DNA of 18,177 nucleotides from JBBRLG01 sp038231495 (lineage in GTDB: Bacteria > Planctomycetota > Planctomycetia > Gemmatales > Gemmataceae), in the NCBI GenBank assembly GCA_038231495.1, contig JBBRLG010000075.1:1-18177 (forward strand), read 5' to 3'. Each line of letters starts with the position of its first letter. Position 1 is the first letter of the stretch. Shown one piece after another: positions 11,597 to 17,332 of the stretch. Below the pieces are notes generated by a model. The model did not search any database. It saw only the letters and a list, made by a program, of their open reading frames with translations, and was not told the DNA's origin. The position numbers were made by a program, and so were the translations under genes.

Positions 11597-11624
11597 GACC
11601 CTTGCCAAAGGCTTGGCAAGGGTC
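11597..11624. repeat. Second palindrome with the same CCCTTGCCAA core
   Basis: GACCCTTGCCAA (11597-11608) and TTGGCAAGGGTC (11613-11624) are exact 12-base reverse complements with a four-base loop (AGGC). The core is shared with the palindrome at 11513-11551. A further half site, TGGCAAGGGTCC, ends at 11648, immediately at the start of the pyrophosphatase C-terminal remnant. Confidence 0.8.
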
Positions 11625-11647
11625 GGCGAAGTTGGGTGGCAAGGGTC

Positions 11648-11722
11648 CGTGATTTGCCGCCGCACCGGCTGCGCGAAGTCGAGCGGTTCTTCCTCGATTA
11701 CAAGATGCTCGAAGACAAGAAC
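11648..11722 (+). pseudogene. ppa: C-terminal remnant of inorganic pyrophosphatase (ppa)
   Basis: In one frame this stretch reads 'RDLPPHRLREVERFFLDYK' followed by 'MLEDKN'. Family I pyrophosphatases have near their C-terminus a 'DLPxHxLxEIxxFFxxYKxLExK' block, so the match is specific. The residues after it (ATTCVES) no longer fit the family. No start codon or catalytic residues belong to it. The N-terminal remnant lies at 9594-9689 on the same strand and in the same order. CAAGG occurs at both inner edges (9686-9690 and 11640-11644), which may be chance or a trace of the joining event. Confidence 0.72.
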
Positions 11723-11759
11723 GCGACCACTTGCGTTGAGTCGGCGGCGAACAATCCAA

Positions 11760-14093
11760 TCATCCCAGTTCCAGCGTCGCGACCGCGGCCGCGCGCACCT
11801 CGGCCGGCGTCCACGCGATCGGGACGCCCTCGCCGCGCTGCCAGAGGGCGAAGAGGTCGTCGTAGTGCGGCGATAACGGGTTGCCCGACTGGCCGCCCGG
11901 CAGCACGAATCGACTGTTTTCCCAGCCGCCGACGTCCATAACCGCGCGCAGGGATGCGATGTTCTTGCAGTCGGTCGTCGGCGTGAGCGGGAAGACCGAC
12001 GCCTGGTTGATCGTGTCCGAATCGCCGCCGCAAGGGATAGGGCCAAGGTTAAATATGCGGTGCAGCCAGCGCTGGCCGCCCAACAGGTGGCGCATGCGCA
12101 GGACGCGCAGCCGTCCCCACGCCCACCGCGCCGGGTCTTTGCCGTGGACGGCTTCGAGGTCGCGCACCACGGTTGCCAGTGCGGCGGCGATCTCGTCGGG
12201 CCACGCGCCCGTAAACCAGCCGGCGGGCTGCGTGCGCAACAGGCGGCTCAGCTGCCCCGTGCGGCGGAAGCAGAAGAAATTGTGGTCCATGAGCAGCGAC
12301 ACGCCCTGGCCCAGTGCCCACAGGTAGCTGCGCGGCGCCTTGGCCCGCGTGACGCGGACCATCATCTCGGTCAGGAACAATTCGTAGACGCTGGCCGCGA
12401 CCGAATCGACCGACGCCCGGCCGTCCCAGCCGCGGAGCAGGTCGAGTGCCTGTTTCGCAGAGGGGTCGGCGGTCGCGACGCCCAGGACGTGGTCGCGCAT
12501 CTCCTCCCAGGGCCGTGCGAGTTGGTCCATCTGCAACGCCATCGTACTTTTCACGTCCCAGTCGGTACGGGCCGCGAGATTGCGGGCAATCGTAGCGACG
12601 CGATAGCCGTCGATCCAATCGACGCCGAGGAACGGCGCGTTGGCGTCGGCGGCCGTGGGTTGATTGTTGGCGGTCGCGAGAAAGCCGCAGTCGGGGTCGA
12701 TCGCGAACGGCATGTGCGCGAACGGCACGAGGTCCCGTTCCCAACCGGCGTCGGGGTCCCAGCCGGGCAGCGGGATGGTGCCAAAACCCTTGCGGCGGAC
12801 CGGCGCTTGCCCGAATAGCTGCCAGCCGATCGTGCCCGTCACGTCAGCGTAGACCATGTTTTGGGAGAGGGCCGGCCAGACGCTCAGAGCCGTGCGGAAC
12901 TCGTCGAAATTGCGGACCTTGTGCAGACAAAGCAACCCGCGCAGCGGCAGCGGGTCGAGCCAGACCGCGCGCAACGACAGGGCTTCGTGGGAGCCCGCGC
13001 CGCCTTCAAACGCGGGGCTGATGACCGGGCCCCGCGGCGTCACCAGCACGGTTTCCGTCACAGGCCGGCCGCCGCGGACCCGGATTACTTCTTCGCGCAC
13101 CTCGCACGGCACGAAGGCGTTGCCGGCGCGCACGCTGCGACCGTCCTTGCCGATTTGCTCCCAAAAAAGGTCAGTGTTGTCGATCAAGCCGGCGGTCAGG
13201 CCCCAGGCCGCGTGGCCGTTGTGGCCGCACAGGATACCGGGGCCGCCGACGAACGACGCGCCGGCAACGGCCCACTCCGGCGTGCGGACGTGGGCCAGGT
13301 ACCAGTGCGACGGCAGCCGCGAGTCGAGGTGCGGGTCGTTGGCCAGGAGCGGCCGGCCCGTGGCGGTGCGGTGCGCCGACAGTGCCCAGTTGTTCGAGCC
13401 GGTGCCCGTGCCCGCGACCGCGGCGAACAGCGTCAAATCCTGCGTCAGCCGGTCGAGCACGATACGGGCCGCCGCGCCCGGCGGCGTGGTCGCGGGCAGC
13501 CATTCCGGGTAGTGCGGCTCGAGCGCCGCCAGCGCGTCGGGGCCGTCTTCGCTCAGGATTTTGAGCCGGGCTAGCTCCACGTCCCAGTTGGCCGGCAGGG
13601 TAAACGAGATCAACTTGACGACGCCGAGGCAGTCGAACGGCGTCCACGTCGAGGGCTGATTGCGCAGCAGGACGAACTCGTGCGACTTTTTCGGCAGGCC
13701 GACCGTCGTGCCGGCGATGACGCCGCGGGCATAGGCCTCGATCCATTCGCGCACGTCGGCGTCGAGGACCGGCCACTGTTCGCGCGCGGCCCGGTGAAAG
13801 CCGATGCGCCGCGACAGGCGGTCGATTGGCAAACCCTGAATGCCGACCAGTTCCGAGAGGGTGCCGCGCACGACACGCAAGAGAATTTCCAGCTGGAAGG
13901 CGCGGTCCTGTCCGTGACAAAAACCGAGGCCGAACCAGGCGTCGGCGTCGTTGGCCGCCTCGACGTAGGGGATGCCCCAGCGGTCGCGGTGGATTTGCAG
14001 CGACTGACGGACGCCGGGGACGGTGCGTTTGCCGTGCGTGAGCGGCAGGCGTTGGCCGAGCGTCCAGCGCAGGAGCAGACGATGCAGGTTCAA
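11760..14093 (-). CDS. Penicillin acylase family protein (Ntn hydrolase, S45)
   Basis: 777 aa. The family makes a precursor that cuts itself into alpha and beta chains; the new N-terminal residue of the beta chain is the nucleophile. Here 'GTGTGSNNWALS' places that Ser at 233, preceded by Gly and followed by the conserved Asn-Asn-Trp. Early motifs 'IHRDRWGIPYVEA' and 'AWFGLGFCHGQDRAFQLE' are typical. Later blocks include 'PLLANDPHL' (about 251-259), a 'GHNGHAAWGLT' loop, and 'QSGNPLSPHYDD' near the end. The only start near the N-terminus is TTG 14093, with GGAA nine bases upstream; no ATG or GTG is available in the open frame. No signal peptide is visible although many members are periplasmic. 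Substrate unknown; amide or acyl-homoserine-lactone hydrolysis is possible by family. Confidence 0.88.
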   Translation of the reverse strand: MNLHRLLLRWTLGQRLPLTHGKRTVPGVRQSLQIHRDRWGIPYVEAANDADAWFGLGFCHGQDRAFQLEILLRVVRGTLSELVGIQGLPIDRLSRRIGFHRAAREQWPVLDADVREWIEAYARGVIAGTTVGLPKKSHEFVLLRNQPSTWTPFDCLGVVKLISFTLPANWDVELARLKILSEDGPDALAALEPHYPEWLPATTPPGAAARIVLDRLTQDLTLFAAVAGTGTGSNNWALSAHRTATGRPLLANDPHLDSRLPSHWYLAHVRTPEWAVAGASFVGGPGILCGHNGHAAWGLTAGLIDNTDLFWEQIGKDGRSVRAGNAFVPCEVREEVIRVRGGRPVTETVLVTPRGPVISPAFEGGAGSHEALSLRAVWLDPLPLRGLLCLHKVRNFDEFRTALSVWPALSQNMVYADVTGTIGWQLFGQAPVRRKGFGTIPLPGWDPDAGWERDLVPFAHMPFAIDPDCGFLATANNQPTAADANAPFLGVDWIDGYRVATIARNLAARTDWDVKSTMALQMDQLARPWEEMRDHVLGVATADPSAKQALDLLRGWDGRASVDSVAASVYELFLTEMMVRVTRAKAPRSYLWALGQGVSLLMDHNFFCFRRTGQLSRLLRTQPAGWFTGAWPDEIAAALATVVRDLEAVHGKDPARWAWGRLRVLRMRHLLGGQRWLHRIFNLGPIPCGGDSDTINQASVFPLTPTTDCKNIASLRAVMDVGGWENSRFVLPGGQSGNPLSPHYDDLFALWQRGEGVPIAWTPAEVRAAAVATLELG

Positions 14094-14180
14094 CGCAGGC
14101 GGTTCCGTGAAGGGGGTAACGAGGCGACCCAGCCACGCAAGTGAGGATAGGTCGCCGCCGCGGGACCGTCAACGTGCCGG

Positions 14181-14349
14181 CCAATTGGCGAGCCGGGAGC
14201 GTAAGCGACCGGAGGCTATCGCTGCATCGATTGCAGTCGCGGGGTGCCATGCTTTGGTACTCCAAAGCAAACTTTCGATTACGAAAGCATGGCACCCCCC
14301 TTGCGTCGGCGAACACTCCGGTCGCTTACGCTCTCGGCTCGCCATTTGG
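14181..14349. repeat. Large nested inverted repeat (type A dispersed element)
   Basis: Outer arms at 14181-14214 and 14316-14349 are reverse complements at 32 of 34 positions; their core is GGAGCGTAAGCGACCGGAG (with A for the second G of the core's GGG neighbour in the right arm). Inner arms GGGGTGCCATGCTTT (14241-14255) and AAAGCATGGCACCCC (14284-14298) are perfect. Within the inner loop lie two further small hairpins (14251-14268 and 14272-14287). The same outer core recurs at 16423-16495. I recognise such GAGCGTAAGCGACCGG repeats as common in Gemmata-like genomes. No gene is encoded; the rest of 14094-14325 shows nothing else. Confidence 0.88.
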
Positions 14350-15093
14350 TTGTTGACTCGCAGAAGCTCCAGGTTCCAGCAACCCGCGCAGCGCTGCAGG
14401 GAATCCGGCCCACGCCGTTTGATAGGTGGCCTCTAGCGGTGCCGGCACGTAGACCTCCGCCTCCAGAAACAAGGGCATGTCGGGCAGGAAGTCTCCCACC
14501 GCAACCGGCTCCACGTAAGCGACGTTTACTGGCCCCCCGACGTACGACGCCAGGGTGAGCGGCTTGTCGGTAGGCGGTGCGAACGGCTCTTCGTGGATCT
14601 CGTCCCAGATGGCCTTGTGAATGCCCTGCGGGTCGCGGTTGCCGGGCGGAAAGAGGTCGATGACCAGGAGATGAATTCCCTGGCGCATCAAGTCCGCGGC
14701 CTTGTCCACGAAAGTGCGGAGTGCGTTACGACTGTCCTTGTTGCCGGGCGACACAATTTCGATCACGGCGATCACATGCCCGTGGCGGTGCCGAACGGTC
14801 ACGCGGTCGGCCTTGCGAGCATAGCGTTCGACCTCAGCGCGCACGACATAGCGCGTCCGGGGTGGCGCGGTCGCGACGGCCAACGCGCCGTCGGCGTCCG
14901 TTTGTGCGTTGGTCCCGGGCGCTTGCAACGTCAGCACGTCCGGAACGGGGCCGCCGACGATCTGCTCGGCCAAGGCGAAATAGCCGGGCGGCAGGCCGCC
15001 ATTGTTGAGTACGTCCGAGAGGGCGCTGATCCAGCGCTGGTGGAAGTGGTGAAAGAGGCCCGAATCGACGCGCGTCCAATTGTGAATCGGCAT
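14326..15093 (-). CDS. DUF4058 family protein
   Basis: 255 aa from ATG 15093, which starts MPIHNWTRVDSGLFHHFHQR, the usual opening of this family; GAGGA lies seven bases upstream. An upstream start in the same frame would add eight residues without support. Typical internal pattern: 'YVVRAEVERYARKADRVTVRH', 'VIAVIEIVSPGNKDSRNALR' (strand with Glu then SPGNK, reminiscent of the E-x-K core of restriction-like nuclease folds), then 'GIHLLVIDLFPPGNRDP'. Function unknown; the family is abundant in planctomycetes and cyanobacteria. The last ten or so residues (ASQQPNGEPRA) and the TAA stop (14328-14326) lie inside the right arm of the inverted repeat, so the C-terminus is repeat-derived. Confidence 0.87.
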   Translation of the reverse strand: MPIHNWTRVDSGLFHHFHQRWISALSDVLNNGGLPPGYFALAEQIVGGPVPDVLTLQAPGTNAQTDADGALAVATAPPRTRYVVRAEVERYARKADRVTVRHRHGHVIAVIEIVSPGNKDSRNALRTFVDKAADLMRQGIHLLVIDLFPPGNRDPQGIHKAIWDEIHEEPFAPPTDKPLTLASYVGGPVNVAYVEPVAVGDFLPDMPLFLEAEVYVPAPLEATYQTAWAGFPAALRGLLEPGASASQQPNGEPRA

Positions 15094-15130
15094 GGAAGAA
15101 TCCTCAAGCGGCGGCACCCGCCGACGGGGG

Positions 15131-15160
15131 TTGTTTCGCTTTCGACCAACCGGCTACACT
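15131..15160 (+). promoter_or_regulatory. Candidate sigma70-type promoter for the acyl-CoA dehydrogenase gene
   Basis: TTGTTT (15131-15136) and TACACT (15155-15160) are 18 bases apart. Transcription would start near 15167, giving a leader of about 34 bases that contains AAAGGAG. Its -10 box overlaps that of the opposing candidate promoter. Planctomycete promoter consensus is assumed to be E. coli-like. Confidence 0.45.
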
Positions 15161-15187
15161 ATACAGGACATCTCTTTCCCAACACAA
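15158..15187 (-). promoter_or_regulatory. Candidate promoter for the DUF4058 gene, divergent and overlapping
   Basis: On the minus strand TTGTGT (15187-15182) is 18 bases before TATAGT (15163-15158), which differs from TATAAT by one base. The leader to ATG 15093 would be about 57 bases. Three bases of its -10 box are shared with the -10 of the plus-strand promoter. Confidence 0.4.
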
Positions 15188-15200
15188 AGGAGCCGCGGTC

Positions 15201-16379
15201 ATGAACGCGTCCGAGCAATCGCAGCTACTGGCCGACGTGGAGGCGTTCTGCCAGGAGGTCCGCCCGGTTGAAGAATTGTGCTACGTCGAACACCGCTTCA
15301 ACGACCAGGTGGTGCCGCTGGGGAAAAAATACAACCTGCTCGGCATGCCGGTCCCGACCGCTTACGGCGGCCGCGGCGCCGACACAGTGACCTACGCCCG
15401 TGCGCTGGTGCGCATCGGCCGCGAGGGCACCGGCGTCCGCACCTTCTTTTCGGGCCACACGTCGATCGGCGAATACCCCATTTACACCTGGGGCAACGAG
15501 GACCAGAAGCGCCGCTACCTGCCCGCGGCGGCGCGGGGCGACAAGGTGCTCGCGTTCGGCCTAACGGAACCGGAAGCCGGCAGTAACCCGCTCGAAATGC
15601 AGACCACCTACGAGCGCCGCGGCGACCATTTCGTGCTTAACGGCGTGAAATATCTGATCTCCAACGGCGGCATCGCGGACGCCGTCGTGTGCTTCGGTTA
15701 TCCAAAGGCAACGGACGGCGGCAAGCGGCGGATCAGTGCTTTCATTGTGGACCGCGGCCCCGGTTTCGTCAGCGAGGATTTGACGGCGAAGCTGGGTATG
15801 CCGTCGGCCAACACGGCGATGTTCCAACTCGACAACTGCAAAGTGCCGGTCGGCAACTTGCTCGGCGCAGAGGGCGACGGCTTCCGCATCGCGATGGGCA
15901 CGCTGGTCAGCGGCCGCATCAGCGTGGCGGCGGGCTGTCTCGGCGTGATCGAGGATTGTTTGACGGAAGTCATCACCTACGCCAAGGAGCGTCGCCAGCA
16001 CGGCAAGGAGATCGCCCGGCACCAGTTGATCCAGGAGCACATCGCGGCCATCGAGATGCACCGTGCCGCCTCCGACGCGATGGTGCAGCGTGCCGCGGAA
16101 GCGAAGGACGCCAGCGGTGCCGAGCCGGCCAACGCAGAGTTGCGGACTTTGGCCGACATCACGGCGGCGCAGGCCAAGCTGTTCGCGAGCAACGCCGCGT
16201 GGGACGCCGCCGACCGTGCGGTGCAGGTGTACGGCGGCCGCGGCTGGTCCACGCTATACCGACCGGGCCGGCACCTGATGGACGTGCGCGTCTGCCGCAT
16301 CTACGAGGGAACCGACGAGATTTTGAAACTGAAGGTGGCCGCGTCGGTGTTGGGTAAGGATTACGAGGCGTTCAAGTGA
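15201..16379 (+). CDS. Acyl-CoA dehydrogenase family flavoprotein
   Basis: 392 aa, normal length. ATG 15201 follows AAAGGAG (15186-15192) by eight bases. The order of motifs is standard: helical N-terminal domain with 'LGMPVPTAYGGRGADTVTYA', the beta-domain FAD contact 'FGLTEPEAGSN', 'YLISNGGIAD', the strand '...KLGMPSANTAMFQLDNCKVP' and 'GRISVAAGCLGVIEDCL', then 'AVQVYGGRGWS' and the catalytic-loop block 'RIYEGTDEI' with Glu 369 in the position of the general base of medium-chain enzymes. The reaction would be alpha,beta-dehydrogenation of an acyl-CoA with FAD, passing electrons to an electron-transfer flavoprotein. Substrate length cannot be inferred. It is monocistronic, diverging from DUF4058. 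Confidence 0.93.
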   Translation: MNASEQSQLLADVEAFCQEVRPVEELCYVEHRFNDQVVPLGKKYNLLGMPVPTAYGGRGADTVTYARALVRIGREGTGVRTFFSGHTSIGEYPIYTWGNEDQKRRYLPAAARGDKVLAFGLTEPEAGSNPLEMQTTYERRGDHFVLNGVKYLISNGGIADAVVCFGYPKATDGGKRRISAFIVDRGPGFVSEDLTAKLGMPSANTAMFQLDNCKVPVGNLLGAEGDGFRIAMGTLVSGRISVAAGCLGVIEDCLTEVITYAKERRQHGKEIARHQLIQEHIAAIEMHRAASDAMVQRAAEAKDASGAEPANAELRTLADITAAQAKLFASNAAWDAADRAVQVYGGRGWSTLYRPGRHLMDVRVCRIYEGTDEILKLKVAASVLGKDYEAFK

Positions 16380-16422
16380 GGGCCGGCAGACTGACGCCAT
16401 TCGTGGTGACGCCAACTTTTTT

Positions 16423-16495
16423 GGTGAGCTGGGAGCGTAAGCGACCGGAGGTTGTCACTGAAACTTCCTCCGGTCGCTTACGCTCCCGGCTCGCC
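16423..16495. repeat. Inverted repeat, second copy of the type A element
   Basis: Arms at 16423-16451 and 16467-16495 match as reverse complements at 27 of 29 positions; both differences would be G-U wobbles in RNA. The loop is 15 bases. The core GGAGCGTAAGCGACCGGAG is the same as in 14181-14349, but the inner GGGGTGCCATGC module is absent. It starts 44 bases after the acyl-CoA dehydrogenase stop and could double as its terminator, although no T-run follows. Confidence 0.88.
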
Positions 16496-16496
16496 T

Positions 16497-16596
16497 GGTG
16501 TCAGTTGCGGCTTGTCCGCCGGTGAGTAGACGGGAACGCGCCCGTTCACTTGCCATCATTCCACTGGCGGATAAGCCGCAAGTGGCACCCGACACC
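16497..16596. repeat. Inverted repeat of a different type (type B, TTGCGGCTT/ATCCGCC core)
   Basis: TTGCGGCTTGTCCGCCGGTG (16505-16524) is the reverse complement of CACTGGCGGATAAGCCGCAA (16562-16581) at 18 of 20 positions. An outer six-base pair, GGTGTC (16497-16502) with GACACC (16591-16596), extends the structure. It begins one base after the type A copy ends, so two palindromic families are stacked. It ends just before the stop codon of the 67-aa gene. Confidence 0.8.
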
Positions 16597-16607
16597 TGGG
16601 GTGGCGG

Positions 16608-16811
16608 CTAACCCTTGTCCACACCGAGTGCATCCAGCGCTTTTTCGATTTCGGGATGCACGCGCCGGAGGTCCGTTCCGTCCATATCGCAACTCTGGAA
16701 GAAGTCGAGCAAGTCACGCAGGAACTCGGCGCGGAAATCGGCCTCCGGCACATGACGCTGGATAAGTGGGAACATTTCGCGAAACAATATCGCGCCCGCG
16801 CGCCAACTCAT
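16608..16811 (-). CDS. Small conserved-looking hypothetical protein (67 aa)
   Basis: ATG 16811 gives MSWRAGAILFREMFPLIQRH; GGGAG sits eight bases upstream, whereas the ATG two codons earlier (16817) is too close to it. The rest reads 'VPEADFRAEFLRDLLDFF', then 'DMDGTDLRRVHPEIEKALD' and ends GVDKG with TAG. It is helical and acidic, without signal peptide. Planctomycete genomes hold small proteins with 'MSWRAGA..F.E..P.I' and 'D.D..D.. .HPE...AL' patterns and no known function; I recall the pattern, not a named family. A good promoter lies about 60 bases upstream of the start. The reading frame stays open further upstream, but that part is a shadow. Confidence 0.7.
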   Translation of the reverse strand: MSWRAGAILFREMFPLIQRHVPEADFRAEFLRDLLDFFQSCDMDGTDLRRVHPEIEKALDALGVDKG

Positions 16812-16878
16812 GATCATCACTCCCGACTGTTGCACGCTTTTTTGCCGCCGAACTAATAATTTGATTGAGCTTTTCTTG

Positions 16879-16906
16879 ATATTACCACTCCCCAAAGTGG
16901 TGTCAA
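16879..16906 (-). promoter_or_regulatory. Promoter of the 67-aa gene with a palindrome in its spacer
   Basis: On the minus strand a consensus -35, TTGACA (16906-16901), is 16 bases from TAATAT (16884-16879, four of six to consensus). The spacer is framed by ACCACT (16884-16889) and AGTGGT (16896-16901), perfect six-base reverse complements separated by six bases, which could be an operator. The region is AT-rich compared with its surroundings. Transcription would start near 16872. Confidence 0.6.
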
Positions 16907-16952
16907 CAAAAACCCAAAAACCACTCGACCTTACGACTTGCAACCGAAACAA

Positions 16953-17021
16953 ACAGGGGGTCTGGTTCCGTGGCCAGCTCATGAGCCGGGACGCGGAACT
17001 AGACCCCCTGTCTGCCTTTTT
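16953..17021. terminator. Long hairpin, terminator-like on both strands
   Basis: Arms at 16953-16970 (ACAGGGGGTCTGGTTCCG) and 16994-17011 (CGGAACTAGACCCCCTGT) pair over 18 bases with one G-T wobble. The loop contains its own palindrome, GCTCATGAGC (16977-16986). On the plus strand TTTTT follows after five bases (17017-17021); on the minus strand the stem runs straight into TTTGTTT. The minus-strand use fits best, since it would end transcripts coming from 17333-18028. It could also be a dispersed palindrome. Confidence 0.65.
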
Positions 17022-17034
17022 CAAAATCCGCGCG

Positions 17035-17314
17035 TCATCTGGCAACCAATTGGGCCGGCACCGCGTTTTGTTGCAACTGGAGTTGGGCGGCGAGCAAGGC
17101 GTTCTGTTGCTGCTGGATAACCGCCGCCAGTGCGGCGTTCTGCTGCTGTTGCTGGACATACGCGGCTGCCAGCATGTTTTGTTGCTTCTGTTGCCCGTTT
17201 TGAAGGAGTGGGCCGCCGTGGTAGGTGACGTTGGCGGCAAGGAGACGACGGTCTTCGAGCCGCTCAACGTTGCGACTGAAGGTCTCGTCGCCTTCCTGCC
17301 TTAGCGGGAATCAT
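17035..17314 (-). pseudogene. Frameshifted remnant with planctomycete 'VERLEDRRLLAA' N-terminal motif and Gln-rich tail
   Basis: ATG 17314 begins MIPAKAGRRRDLQSQR and then hits TGA. In a neighbouring frame the sequence continues seamlessly as 'NVERLEDRRLLAA', 'NVTYHGGPLLQN', then a Gln/Ala-rich stretch (AAAYVQQQQQNAALAAVIQQ and more) ending 'PAQLVAR' with TGA at 17037-17035. One frameshift near 17265-17280 would join a basic start to the motif. In planctomycetes 'LEDR/LEPR..LLA' near the N-terminus marks many exported surface proteins, and VTYHGGPLL follows it in some. The full protein would be only about 90 residues, so it is likely also cut short. A 46-aa ORF from ATG 17175 covers just the Gln-rich part. 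Confidence 0.55.
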
Positions 17315-17332
17315 TGTCGATCCGATTGTCGA

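Noticed and set aside
11555..11941. 128-codon plus-strand frame as a complete gene
   Set aside because: Its start lies between palindromes, and only the short pyrophosphatase-like block is meaningful; the 3' part is antisense to the penicillin acylase gene.
12060..13574. Plus-strand frames opposite the penicillin acylase gene
   Set aside because: Antisense shadows; Arg/Gly/Ala-rich translation without motifs, while the opposite strand has clear family motifs.
16810..17304. 164-codon plus-strand frame with Leu-rich stretches
   Set aside because: The Leu runs are the complement of Gln codons in the minus-strand remnant, and the frame runs through the hairpin at 16953-17011.
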